Assembly: GCF_001592735.1 (NCBI RefSeq)
Contig: NZ_LUKE01000003.1
Span: 248,001-312,000, forward strand
DNA: 64,000 bases
Source: Bdellovibrio bacteriovorus
Lineage (GTDB): Bacteria; Bdellovibrionota; Bdellovibrionia; Bdellovibrionales; Bdellovibrionaceae
Direction: 5' to 3'
A program made the translations under genes and the position numbers. This document shows positions 1-8,595 of the stretch, one piece after another. The notes beneath the pieces were generated by a model, which made no database searches, was not told the DNA's origin, and saw only the letters and a program-made list of their open reading frames with translations. Position 1 is the stretch's first letter, and each line of letters begins with the position of its first letter.

Positions 1-283
1 CAGCGCCGGAATTAAGGTGCTGTAAGTAACGTAAGAAAGCGACTTTGGTTTTTTCTTTTAATGGCGCACTCAAAGGGCCTGAAATGGAATATTCTGATTC
101 CATAGAATCAGTCCAATACCATTTTGGTTGTAGACCATGATCACCCGCAGCCAGAAGGGAGGTGCGCATGTCATCTAAGTTTAAAACTTCTAGGGCCGCA
201 GTATAGTCAGCTTGTTTGGTTTGCGCCCCGGCAGAAAGGGCAAGAAACAAAGCACTCAAAATAATCGAAATAGCTGTTTTCAT
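1..283 (-). CDS. Exported hypothetical protein, 3' end outside window
   Basis: Reverse-strand open frame starting with ATG at 283 and running off the left edge, so only the first 94 or so residues are seen. A strong ribosome site (GGAGG, 5 bases before the ATG) fixes the start. The first 21 residues form a signal peptide (MKTAISIILSALFLALSAGA), so the product is probably exported. The visible mature part has no motif I recognise. The function is unknown. Confidence 0.75.
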   Translation of the reverse strand, partial: MKTAISIILSALFLALSAGAQTKQADYTAALEVLNLDDMRTSLLAAGDHGLQPKWYWTDSMESEYSISGPLSAPLKEKTKVAFLRYLQHLNSGA

Positions 284-358
284 GGGTGCCTCCAGCACGT
301 TCAAAAGGAAGTGTTGGAGTAAAATATTTTTAATCTGAAGTCATGGATTCAGAGGGAA

Positions 359-378
359 AAGGGCCGATTTTCGCCCTT
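359..378 (-). terminator. Probable intrinsic terminator
   Basis: Read on the minus strand, AAGGGC and GCCCTT pair around an 8-base loop and are followed by TTTTCCC. It lies 36 bases past the stop of the 414-1052 gene, the right place and orientation to end that transcript. The stem is short (6 bp), so strength is uncertain. Confidence 0.45.
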
Positions 379-413
379 CAAATGTAAACATTTCAGGTGT
401 TAATTCCGGAAAT

Positions 414-1052
414 TTACTTAGGATCTTCAAGGAACAGAAAGTAGTCGCTGTCCATATACTTGCGCATGAAAAAATACCTCGCACTTTCTTCCTTCATTTT
501 TCGGCGCACTTCTTGGATTGAAACGACTTTGAGGCATTCTAAATCCAAGCGTTTTTCCTTGATACAAGGTTCGGGGACGGTGATGTCGCGATGAAAAGCA
601 ATCCAGGAAATTGTAAAGTAAGGCCGGTCTAACGGCTTCAAGCGGGTGTTGATCCAATCGTTACTTTTAAGTTCATTGGCTTGATCTTCAGGAAACAAAA
701 TCCAACAAGGGCGGGCGCAGGCTTTGACTTCTTCTAGAGTGGCCTTAGGGCCGTTGTAAATAAACTGAACGGGTTGGCGGAGCTCTTTTTCAGCGCGCTC
801 TTTCATGATCGACAGAGTTTGTTGAACTTCGGCTGAGTTCTGAGAAACACTCCACAGTATGTAATGGCTTTGTTGAATGTCGGGAAACAATCTTAAGAAC
901 AGCCCTTGGGGTACGTTGGTAAAATCGGGGCTCACGATGGAGGGTTTAATGATCGGGGCCGTACGGATGCTGACGCCGGACCTTAAAAGGTAAACCAAGC
1001 ACACAATAATGATGACAAATCCCAGGCTTAAAAGGCTGATGATGGTTTTCAT
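414..1052 (-). CDS. Membrane-anchored hypothetical protein
   Basis: 212 residues. An N-terminal hydrophobic segment (about residues 4-24) followed by an arginine and a polar domain suggests a single-pass inner-membrane anchor or uncleaved signal, with the rest outside the cytoplasm. Four cysteines lie in the second half, two of them in a CxxxC pair (KACARPCW), which could form disulfides in the periplasm. No clear ribosome site precedes the ATG. I recognise no family. A probable terminator follows it at 359-378. Confidence 0.7.
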   Translation of the reverse strand: MKTIISLLSLGFVIIIVCLVYLLRSGVSIRTAPIIKPSIVSPDFTNVPQGLFLRLFPDIQQSHYILWSVSQNSAEVQQTLSIMKERAEKELRQPVQFIYNGPKATLEEVKACARPCWILFPEDQANELKSNDWINTRLKPLDRPYFTISWIAFHRDITVPEPCIKEKRLDLECLKVVSIQEVRRKMKEESARYFFMRKYMDSDYFLFLEDPK

Positions 1053-1249
1053 AGGGTTTCGATTGTGACCTAAAAAATCGCTTTTGCCTTCATTGGGGTT
1101 CGTGCGTCATAAATGGAGACGCGTACAAAATACATTGCAAAGGGTCAGGCGCATTGATATTTCGTTCCCAAAGTTACCGAGTATAAGTCGATAATATGGT
1201 TCGACGTTTCTACCTGCCACCAATAATGGCGGTCTATTTGGAGGGGAAT

Positions 1250-1729
1250 ATGTTTAAGGGCGCTGCTCTTTTCGTTTTGGTTTCTGTGGTTTCTTCTTTA
1301 ACTCTGGCTCAAGGCGAGTTTCCGCTGGGACCAGATGCAACACTGACCCCGGGGTCACTTTGCAACAGTGCGGATCAAATCCGTTATCCTGAAAAAATCA
1401 AATACTGCAAACGCGATGTTTCTGGCGGAGAAAAGGCGCAAGTCTTCCGCAAGTACGATAATATCGGTTACCGCACTCGCAGCATGAATCGCCAAGATTT
1501 CAAAATCGATCATTACATCCCACTTTGTGCGGGGGGCGGAAATGACGAAAGAAACTTGTGGCCTCAGCACGTGAGTGTTTACCAAATCACTGACAAATTA
1601 GAAGAACTAGTTTGCATCAAAATGGCTGAAGGCCGTTTAAGTCAAAAAAGAGCGATCGAATACATCCGTCGCGCAAAAAACAACTTAGACGAAGCCCCAG
1701 GTATCGAAGACGAAGTTCGCGGTCTTTAA
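1250..1729 (+). CDS. Secreted HNH-family nuclease
   Basis: 159 residues from the ATG at 1250, chosen because TTGGAGGGG lies just upstream and a signal peptide (residues 1-20, ending LTLAQ) follows; an earlier in-frame ATG would place about 18 non-signal residues in front. The mature protein carries the HNH pattern DHYIPLCAGGGNDERNLWPQ (residues 87-106) with catalytic-type D87-H88 and the N..NLWPQ zinc/metal half typical of small exported HNH endonucleases. Four cysteines suggest disulfides. Inferred role: degradation of DNA outside the cytoplasm, for example of prey. It converges on the histidine kinase gene with 1 base between stops. Confidence 0.75.
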   Translation: MFKGAALFVLVSVVSSLTLAQGEFPLGPDATLTPGSLCNSADQIRYPEKIKYCKRDVSGGEKAQVFRKYDNIGYRTRSMNRQDFKIDHYIPLCAGGGNDERNLWPQHVSVYQITDKLEELVCIKMAEGRLSQKRAIEYIRRAKNNLDEAPGIEDEVRGL

Positions 1730-1730
1730 T

Positions 1731-2999
1731 CTAAGCGATCATCCCCAGGCGGGCTTTCGGGAAACTTAAAACAAAGGTGGTATTGGCCGCCTTTGGTAAG
1801 TAAGAAAGCTCTCCTTGGTTGGCCTTTGCAATACCTTGAGAAATACTTAAACCCAACCCTGTGCCTTGCCCGGTGGGTTTTGTCGTATAAAACGGATCCA
1901 TCATCCGATCTTGCACTTCGCGGGGAATTCCAGAACCGCTGTCGACAAAGAAAATACGCACGGTATTTTCATCACTTGATACCTTCAGTTCGATCCATTT
2001 TTGAGGCAATTTTTGAGTCGCAAAAACAGAGTTATTTAAAAGATTCAGCAAGATCTGAATGATCTCTGCCGGTCGGCAGCGTATAAAGCAGTCTTCAAAT
2101 TCAGGAATACGGAACTCGATGCCGGCCGTTTCAACGGTGTCAGTCGTAACAGCTATAAAGTCATTCAAGATGTTTTGTAATGACGTCGTTTCGGCGGGGT
2201 CGTTGGTGCAATCACGAGCAAATGTCGTTAAGCCTTTGATTATGTTTGCGGCACGGCGGACGGCTTTTTCCGCCACCTCGATGTCGCTTAAAGCATCGTT
2301 TGCCGAAATTTTATTTTCGCTAATATGTTTTTGTAAGCGCCACAGTTTGCCGGAGATAATTGAGAGGGGATTGTTGATTTCGTGAGCGATACCTGCCGAG
2401 AGTTCGCCCAGCGCTGACATTTTCGAGGAATGAACGAGCATTGCTTGCTGGTCACACACTTGTTTTGTGGACTCTTGCAGGGCTATGAAATTACCTGCAA
2501 GAATTTTATTGAGGCGCCTTTGCTCCAGTTGGCTCACGACTTGCCTCGCCAAGGTTTTTAAGGCACTCCGTTGCTGCGAATTAAGATTTCGAGGTTGTTT
2601 ATCAATCACACAAAGAGTGCCCAGCGCAAAGCCGTCGGGATTGATTAACGGCGCACCGGCGTAAAAGCGAATACCCAGAGGTCCAGTCACTAGCGGGTTG
2701 CTCGCGAATCGTTCGTCTAAGCAAGCATCGGCGACGATAAAGACTTCCTCTTGATGGATTGCGTGGGCACAAAATGACTGGGATCTTGGTGTCTCACTCG
2801 CATCTAATCCTTGCCGAGACTTAAACCACTGTCGATCGGAATCAATCAAACTGACCAGGGCTATGGGGGTGTCGCACAGAGAAGATGCTAACAAAGTGAT
2901 ATCGTCATAAGAAAACTCGGCGGGAGTATCGAGAATTTCATAGGATAAAAGAGCGTGTAAGCGATCGACTTCATTGGCGGGCAGGGGGGCTATTTTCAT
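1731..2999 (-). CDS. GAF-domain sensor histidine kinase, soluble
   Basis: 422 residues. Residues about 20-160 form a GAF domain (the AxLGTLCVID-type segment is typical of GAF sensors linked to kinases). A helical linker leads to the phospho-acceptor H box (SALGELSAGIAHEINNPLS, His206), then the N box (NLLNNS), the GSGIP box and the G box GTGLGLSIS of an ATPase domain. There is no membrane segment and no receiver domain, so it should sense a cytoplasmic cue and pass phosphate to a response regulator encoded elsewhere; none is adjacent. Ligand unknown. Confidence 0.9.
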   Translation of the reverse strand: MKIAPLPANEVDRLHALLSYEILDTPAEFSYDDITLLASSLCDTPIALVSLIDSDRQWFKSRQGLDASETPRSQSFCAHAIHQEEVFIVADACLDERFASNPLVTGPLGIRFYAGAPLINPDGFALGTLCVIDKQPRNLNSQQRSALKTLARQVVSQLEQRRLNKILAGNFIALQESTKQVCDQQAMLVHSSKMSALGELSAGIAHEINNPLSIISGKLWRLQKHISENKISANDALSDIEVAEKAVRRAANIIKGLTTFARDCTNDPAETTSLQNILNDFIAVTTDTVETAGIEFRIPEFEDCFIRCRPAEIIQILLNLLNNSVFATQKLPQKWIELKVSSDENTVRIFFVDSGSGIPREVQDRMMDPFYTTKPTGQGTGLGLSISQGIAKANQGELSYLPKAANTTFVLSFPKARLGMIA

Positions 3000-3114
3000 G
3001 CATTTATATTAGCAAGTTTAAGTGCCCGTCGAAATATTAAAAAATAACAAGCTGTTTAATTCGTTCTCATGTTCATACTTAGATCTAGGTCTTCTTTCGG
3101 GCTGAACATAAGAA

Positions 3115-3732
3115 TTAATGAAGGTCGTCTTTTTTCTTCTTTGATTTTCCGCTGAACATGCGGGGAGCGGGATCCTCATCTTCGTCTTCGTCAGTTTCAA
3201 ACTCGACATCATCTTCTTCGCGTTCCGTTTCAATACGCTCTTCGGCGCGGGCCAAAGCATCTTCTTCTTCTTCGCTGACGTCTTCTTGGACTAAAGATTC
3301 TTCGTTGACGCCCAAAAGTTTATTGGCTTGAGCCTCTAAAGAAGAATTTTCGGTATTGAATTGCATGTAGATCTTGTTGCCTTGAAACGGAACTTCTTTC
3401 CAAGTGTAAGGGAAATCCACCTGGCCTTCGTTTTCTACGTAATCCATCATCATGCTGGCCGCCGCATCCACGCAGTTGTGAATGCGTTTCACCGCGTCTT
3501 GTTTTTCGCGAGAATAGTTCATGGATATTTCGAAATTGGCTTGGCTCAAACGGCCTTTTTCTAGATATCCAACGCGCAGCATAATCTCTTCTTGATAGAT
3601 GCGACCTTCAATAATGAGCTCGGCATCGTCTAAGTATTGCGCAAAGTTCTCTTCGAACACCGCTTGAATTTGATCTGAGTATTCTTTTGGAAATGCGGTC
3701 CATTTTTTAGAGCTTTTTAGGCGTGGATTCAT
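3115..3732 (-). CDS. Hypothetical protein with acidic C-terminal tail
   Basis: 205 residues. The first 140 look like a compact mixed alpha/beta domain with no signal peptide; the remainder is a low-complexity, strongly acidic tail (runs of E and D) ending in a short basic patch (GKSKKKKDD). A GGGAG ribosome site precedes the ATG. It is divergent from miaB, 62 bases apart. I recognise no catalytic motif. Charged tails of this kind often mediate interactions with nucleic-acid-binding partners, but that is only inference. Confidence 0.75.
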   Translation of the reverse strand: MNPRLKSSKKWTAFPKEYSDQIQAVFEENFAQYLDDAELIIEGRIYQEEIMLRVGYLEKGRLSQANFEISMNYSREKQDAVKRIHNCVDAAASMMMDYVENEGQVDFPYTWKEVPFQGNKIYMQFNTENSSLEAQANKLLGVNEESLVQEDVSEEEEDALARAEERIETEREEDDVEFETDEDEDEDPAPRMFSGKSKKKKDDLH

Positions 3733-3794
3733 AGGCGAAATCTCCCTGGAACTTTGACATTAAGAAAGCGCTCCTCTATAACTCACTTTCTTTG

Positions 3795-5177
3795 ATGACA
3801 CAAGAGGTAAGAACCGTGCAAACAACGATCGAAAACACTGCAAGCTCTCAGCAAAATCAAGATGTTGGCAAAGGCCGCGGTGTTTATATTTCTACCTATG
3901 GCTGTCAGATGAACGTGAACGACACCGAACGTATGTACTCTTTGTTAGAGATGCAAAACTTTACGCCCGTGGAAAAACCCGAAGACGCGTCGTTAATCAT
4001 TATCAATTCTTGCAGCGTTCGCGAAAAACCAGTTCATAAAGTCTATTCTGAGGTCGGTACTTTCCGTAAAATGAAAGAAAAAAATCCTGATCTTAAAATC
4101 GGCGTGGGCGGTTGTGTAGGCCAGCAAGAAAAAGACAACCTTATTAAGAACCAACCGATGATTGATTTTGTTTTCGGTACGGACCAGATCGACAATCTGC
4201 CAACCTTTGTGGCTAAAACTTTTGAGGGAGAAAAAAAACAAGTTCAAGCAAAATTTGAACACCGCTCTCCGTATCACATCGAAACCATGGTTCGTAATCC
4301 GGGCGTGGCCACGTTCGTGAATATCACAAAGGGCTGCGATAATTTCTGTACATTCTGTGTTGTTCCTTACACTCGTGGACGTGAAAAATCGCGTCCCTTG
4401 CAGCACATCCTGACGGACGTTCGTCACTTGGTGAAGCGTGGCGTGAAAGAAGTGACTTTGTTGGGGCAAAACGTCAACTCTTACAAAGGGGACGAGGGTG
4501 TGGATTTCGCCGACCTCCTGGCGAAAGTGGCGCGCGAAACAGATATCGAACGCATTCGTTATACGACAAGCCATCCGAAAGACTTTAATCAGAAGCTGGC
4601 TGATACCATGGCGGCTCACCAAGATAAAGTCATGGAATACATTCATTTGCCGTTCCAAAGCGGTAATACGCGTATTTTAGATCGCATGAATCGCAATTAC
4701 ACGCGTGAAGAGTACTTAGAAAAAATCGCGATGCTCAAACGCACGATCCCTAATTTGGTTCTTTCTACTGACATCATTGTGGGTTTTCCTGGCGAGACAG
4801 AAGCAGAATTCATGGACACCGTCACCATGGTTCAAGAAGTCGGTTTTGAAACTATTTTCGCTTTCAAATATTCACCACGTCCTTTCACTAAAGCGGCGAA
4901 ATTTGAAGACCAAGTGGATGAAGAGACAAAAACAAGACGTTTGAACTATCTTTTTGACGAGCACGACAAAATGGCGTTTGAACTCGTGAAACGCTATGAA
5001 GGTCAAACGATGAAGGTCTTAGTAGAAAATGTGGACCGCGAGGATGGGAAAATCCAAGGTCGCAGTTCAAGCAATAAGCTTGTGCATTTCTTGGGGACAC
5101 CAGATCTTATCGGCAAAACGGTGGACGTAAAAATCACCAAAGCCTTCCCCGCTGTATTCCGTGGAGAGTTACTTTAG
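3795..5177 (+). CDS. miaB: tRNA-2-methylthio-N6-dimethylallyladenosine synthase MiaB
   Basis: 460 residues from the ATG at 3795 (an in-frame TTG sits one codon earlier). Radical-SAM methylthiotransferase that adds a methylthio group to i6A37 in tRNA. The N-terminal UPF0004 domain has the three cluster cysteines C37 (YGCQMN), C73 (NSCSVREKP) and C107 (GGCVGQ). The radical-SAM motif GCDNFCTFCVVPYTRG gives C181, C185 and C188 for the second 4Fe-4S cluster. The C-terminal part is a TRAM RNA-binding domain. Full family length. The next gene begins 3 bases after the stop, so they are probably cotranscribed. Confidence 0.96.
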   Translation: MTQEVRTVQTTIENTASSQQNQDVGKGRGVYISTYGCQMNVNDTERMYSLLEMQNFTPVEKPEDASLIIINSCSVREKPVHKVYSEVGTFRKMKEKNPDLKIGVGGCVGQQEKDNLIKNQPMIDFVFGTDQIDNLPTFVAKTFEGEKKQVQAKFEHRSPYHIETMVRNPGVATFVNITKGCDNFCTFCVVPYTRGREKSRPLQHILTDVRHLVKRGVKEVTLLGQNVNSYKGDEGVDFADLLAKVARETDIERIRYTTSHPKDFNQKLADTMAAHQDKVMEYIHLPFQSGNTRILDRMNRNYTREEYLEKIAMLKRTIPNLVLSTDIIVGFPGETEAEFMDTVTMVQEVGFETIFAFKYSPRPFTKAAKFEDQVDEETKTRRLNYLFDEHDKMAFELVKRYEGQTMKVLVENVDREDGKIQGRSSSNKLVHFLGTPDLIGKTVDVKITKAFPAVFRGELL

Positions 5178-5180
5178 GCC

Positions 5181-5738
5181 ATGAAAGATGTTTCTAATAT
5201 TCTGAAATTTTCGACTCGTTTCGTTTTTGCACAAGAAAGCCAAGAAGAAGAAACGTTTCATCAGAATGACCTTGTGCAGTTGTTTCCTTATGGTTTGTCG
5301 ATGGACGGGGATGCAAGTCGTCCGTTCTTGTTATTAAAAGACGAAGCCCATGTTTACACGCTGCCAGTTGTGGTAAGCCCGATTGACGCGGGTGTGGTCT
5401 TATCACAATCTAATAAAATGGTGATGGAGTCTTCTCCGCATCGATTTACTGCCACCCTCTTGCAGTCCTTAGGGATCGAGATCAAACAGGCGGTGTTTGT
5501 TGAGATCAAGGGATCTTCACAGTATTTGCGTCTGTATTTAAGCGGTCATCCTGAGATGAGCTCAATGAAACTGCGCGCGGATGAAGCAATGTCGTTGTGC
5601 ATCTTTTTAGGTGTGCCACTATTTGCGACAAAGAACTTCATTGGCCGTTCGCGAGTCATGAGCACCGAAGTTGAGAGCGGTGCGCAAAAATTAAATAATT
5701 TAGGAATCTTCGACAAAGGGTCTGGATATCTGAACTAG
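5181..5738 (+). CDS. Bifunctional nuclease (DUF151/BFN) family protein
   Basis: 185 residues. The central 120 residues match the BFN/DUF151 fold: a segment with RPFLLLKDE, then VVVSPIDAGVVL, the helix RFTATLLQSLGIEI, and the end RADEAMSLCIFLGVPLFAT, which are the family's landmarks. Some members have RNase and DNase activity; others are uncharacterised. It follows miaB by 3 bases, suggesting an RNA-related role, though that is inference. No signal peptide is evident, so it is probably cytoplasmic. Confidence 0.8.
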   Translation: MKDVSNILKFSTRFVFAQESQEEETFHQNDLVQLFPYGLSMDGDASRPFLLLKDEAHVYTLPVVVSPIDAGVVLSQSNKMVMESSPHRFTATLLQSLGIEIKQAVFVEIKGSSQYLRLYLSGHPEMSSMKLRADEAMSLCIFLGVPLFATKNFIGRSRVMSTEVESGAQKLNNLGIFDKGSGYLN

Positions 5739-5756
5739 TTTTTGTAAAAATGGGGC

Positions 5757-7988
5757 ATGATACATCTCCCTCATTTAATTACAGATCTTGGTTTTATTCT
5801 TGTCATCGCGGCTCTTTCTACGCTTCTGTTTAAAAAGCTGGGTCAACCCTTAGTTCTTGGTTACTTGATTGCGGGTTTCCTGGTCAGTCCCCATGTTCCC
5901 TTTTTCCCGACCGTCACCGACAAAGCCAGCATTCAAGTGTGGTCTGAAATCGGGGTTATCTTTTTATTATTCAGTCTAGGTTTAGAGTTCAGCTTTAAAA
6001 AACTATTTAAGGTCGGAGGCTCTGCCGGATTTACCGCGGTCTTTGAAGTCATCTTCATGGTGGGTTTGGGATACCTGGTTGGACGTCTTTTAGGATGGTC
6101 ATGGATTGATAGTTTGTTCTTCGGGGGGATCTTGTCGGTTTCTTCCACCACGATCATTGTGCGTGCCTTCCAAGAGTTAGGCATGCGCAAGCAAAAATAT
6201 GTTGAACTCGTGTTTGGTATTCTGGTCGTCGAAGATATTGTTGCCATCATGCTGCTTGTGATATTAGCGGCGTTGGCGGGAACCGCGGCGGTTTCGGGGC
6301 CAGAGCTTGCATTTTCGGTTTTACGTTTGATTTTCTTTATTGCCCTTTGGTTTGTGGTCGGTATTTTCTTGATCCCGATTTTCTTACGCAAAATCCGCTC
6401 CCTTTTAGAAGATGAAACCACTTTGTTGGTGGCCATCGGTTTGTGCTTTATGATGGTGATTATCGCTGCCAAAGTGGGCTTCTCGCCGGCGTTGGGCGCG
6501 TTTGTGATGGGATCCCTGTTAGCTGAAACCCCTGAAGTGCACAAGATGGAGCATTTATTAAAACCGGTGCGCGATCTTTTCGCCGCGATCTTCTTCGTTT
6601 CGGTGGGGATGATGATTGATCCGGTCGTTTTGATGGAGCGTTGGGATTTAATCATCCTGGTGACGTGCGTGACGATCGTGGGTAAATTGATTTCTACTTT
6701 TTTGGGGGCGATGCTTTCAGGGCAATCTCGTAAAACCTCATTTCAGGCTGGGATGAGCTTAGCGCAAATCGGAGAGTTCTCGTTTATCATTGCCTCTTTA
6801 GGAGTCAGCCTAAAAGTCACCAGTGACTTTTTATATCCATTGGCGATCGCGGTGTCTGCGGTGACCACGTTTACCACCCCTTATTTGATCAAGGTGGCCG
6901 AACCTTTGTTTAAGAAAATCGATGCGAAACTGCCTGAAGGCATACGTGCGGCGATGGATCGTTATCATTCTTCATTTGGGGGTGATGGCGAACAGCGCAT
7001 TGGTTCTTTGATCTTTAAAGCTTACGGCGTAAAAATTCTTTTAAACACGGTGATGGTTGTTGCGATCCTGGGTGCCTTTAAAGGACTCGTGATCGAAGAA
7101 CTGAAAAAAGTTTTACAAGAAAGTCCATGGACGGCGGCAATTTCATTGTTGTTATGTTTAACAATGACGGCTCCCTTCTTATGGGGTGTGGCGATCGGGG
7201 CGCCCAACTTAGGTGGTTCCCGCGCTGCCGATGAACTTAAAAAATTGCGTGGCTTGCAATTAGGGCTTTTCATCGGGCGCATCATCTTGGGTTTAGGTCT
7301 TTTGGGTGTCATCTTAAGTCAGTTCGTTGATCTTAAACTGGCCTCTGGGGTCGTGATCGGGATCGTGTTGTTTGCGGCGGTCTTTGGGCAATTCTGGGTT
7401 CGTAAAGCCTATAAGTTTTTTGAAAAGAATTTCCTTAAAAATCTCACGGAAAAAGAGCGTAAAGAATTAGTGAGCTCTGAAACGGCCAGAAAATATCTTC
7501 CATGGGATGCGTCTTTAGGAACATATGAAATCTGTGCTGATTCTGAATTCGTCGGCAAGCCTTTGCGCCAAGTAAAATTGAAAGAACGCTTCGGAGTGAC
7601 GTTAGCTGCGATCTTCCGTGGTTCAAAACGTCTCTTGGCTCCGGGGGGTGACACGGTCATTTATCCTTATGATAAAGTTCTGTGTTTTGGCGCGGAAGAA
7701 GACTTAATGAAGTTCCACTATGCACTTGAGGAAGAAAAAAATAATTCCGCCGAAGTGGCGTCGCCAGCCAAAAATGAAAGCGATATTAAACTGAGTTCGT
7801 ATATCGTGACCGAGACTTCGCGTTTCCTAAATAAATCTATCCGGGACAGTGGTATTCGTGATCACTTTCGTGGAGGCATGGTTGTTGGTGTTGAGCGTGC
7901 CGATGAGCGGATCTTGGGTCCCACGGGCGATTTCCATTTGCATGAAAATGATTTGTTGTGGATTGTTTCTAGCCCTCAAGGGTCCTAA
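5757..7988 (+). CDS. CPA2-family monovalent cation:proton antiporter with two TrkA-C domains
   Basis: 743 residues. Residues 1-390 form the Na+/H+-exchanger type membrane domain, with GLEFSFKKL, the pore helix VVEDIVAIMLLVILAAL and GEFSFIIASLGV as CPA2/KefB-type landmarks. A further hydrophobic region (about 420-560) adds several helices. The C-terminus has two consecutive RCK_C/TrkA_C modules (about 585-660 and 680-743) in place of a TrkA_N nucleotide-binding domain. Role: K+ or Na+/H+ exchange across the inner membrane, possibly controlled by a small ligand at the TrkA_C domains. It starts 18 bases after the DUF151 gene. Confidence 0.88.
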   Translation: MIHLPHLITDLGFILVIAALSTLLFKKLGQPLVLGYLIAGFLVSPHVPFFPTVTDKASIQVWSEIGVIFLLFSLGLEFSFKKLFKVGGSAGFTAVFEVIFMVGLGYLVGRLLGWSWIDSLFFGGILSVSSTTIIVRAFQELGMRKQKYVELVFGILVVEDIVAIMLLVILAALAGTAAVSGPELAFSVLRLIFFIALWFVVGIFLIPIFLRKIRSLLEDETTLLVAIGLCFMMVIIAAKVGFSPALGAFVMGSLLAETPEVHKMEHLLKPVRDLFAAIFFVSVGMMIDPVVLMERWDLIILVTCVTIVGKLISTFLGAMLSGQSRKTSFQAGMSLAQIGEFSFIIASLGVSLKVTSDFLYPLAIAVSAVTTFTTPYLIKVAEPLFKKIDAKLPEGIRAAMDRYHSSFGGDGEQRIGSLIFKAYGVKILLNTVMVVAILGAFKGLVIEELKKVLQESPWTAAISLLLCLTMTAPFLWGVAIGAPNLGGSRAADELKKLRGLQLGLFIGRIILGLGLLGVILSQFVDLKLASGVVIGIVLFAAVFGQFWVRKAYKFFEKNFLKNLTEKERKELVSSETARKYLPWDASLGTYEICADSEFVGKPLRQVKLKERFGVTLAAIFRGSKRLLAPGGDTVIYPYDKVLCFGAEEDLMKFHYALEEEKNNSAEVASPAKNESDIKLSSYIVTETSRFLNKSIRDSGIRDHFRGGMVVGVERADERILGPTGDFHLHENDLLWIVSSPQGS

Positions 7989-8020
7989 CTGTTTACGCAT
8001 TGCAAAGGAGTTTTGAAATC

Positions 8021-8530
8021 ATGGCAGACTGTTTTGTAAGAGCTCGGGGTATGAACCCGGTTATTGGTGAAGAAGTTTTTATCGCTGATAATGCTCGCGT
8101 GATTGGAAATGTGGAAATCGGCGATCGTTCTTCGCTTTGGTACAATGTTGTCGTTCGTGGCGATGTTATGCCGATTCGCATCGGGAAAGAAACTAATGTT
8201 CAAGATGGGACTGTGATTCATGGCACTTACGGTAAATGGGGCACCACGCTTCATGATCGGGTGACTATCGGGCATTTAGTCATGCTTCACGGGTGTGAAG
8301 TGGGCAAAGGCACTCTTGTCGGCATGGGTTCTATTTTGATGGACGGAGTGAAAGTGGGGGAGCACTGTTTAATTGGAGCTGGCACCTTACTGACAGAAGG
8401 AACTGAGATTCCTGCTCGCAGTTTAGTTGTGGGGCGTCCCGGCAAAGTGAAGCGCGCTTTGACCGAAGAAGAGATCGCTCTTTTGGAGAAATCTGCTGAT
8501 AACTATTTGCTCTATAAAACTTGGTACTGA
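8021..8530 (+). CDS. Gamma-class carbonic anhydrase-like protein
   Basis: 169 residues. Start placed at 8021, where AAAGGAG lies 8 bases upstream. A left-handed beta-helix built from hexapeptide repeats (DNARVIGNVEIGDRSSLWYN and later) carries the three metal-ligand histidines expected of the family: His67 (VIHG), His85 (IGH) and His90 (LHG), with the 5-residue spacing between the last two. The short loop after the first His resembles the CamH/YrdA-type branch, many of which show no measured CO2 hydration. Function is therefore either carbonic anhydrase or a related acyltransferase-fold enzyme. Confidence 0.85.
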   Translation: MADCFVRARGMNPVIGEEVFIADNARVIGNVEIGDRSSLWYNVVVRGDVMPIRIGKETNVQDGTVIHGTYGKWGTTLHDRVTIGHLVMLHGCEVGKGTLVGMGSILMDGVKVGEHCLIGAGTLLTEGTEIPARSLVVGRPGKVKRALTEEEIALLEKSADNYLLYKTWY

Positions 8531-8544
8531 GGTCTTGATTTAGG

Positions 8545-8575
8545 GGCGGTTTTCTTTCATCATGGGGAAACCGCC
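8545..8575 (+). terminator. Hairpin between carbonic anhydrase and guaB
   Basis: GGCGGTTT and AAACCGCC form a perfect 8 bp stem around a 15-base loop, in the 65-base gap before guaB. It is followed by TTACATT, not a clean T run. It may end the upstream transcript or act as an attenuator in the guaB leader. Confidence 0.35.
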
Positions 8576-8595
8576 TTACATTCAGGAGTCCGTTT

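Noticed and set aside
3993-4658. Long open frame of 221 codons antisense to miaB
   Set aside because: It has no ribosome site, and its sequence is the codon-usage shadow of a highly conserved gene whose catalytic motifs are all on the other strand.
5933-6655. Long open frame of 240 codons antisense to the CPA2 antiporter
   Set aside because: Its product is an implausible Ile/Lys/Pro/Thr-rich sequence mirroring the hydrophobic codons of the antiporter. No ribosome site or domain.
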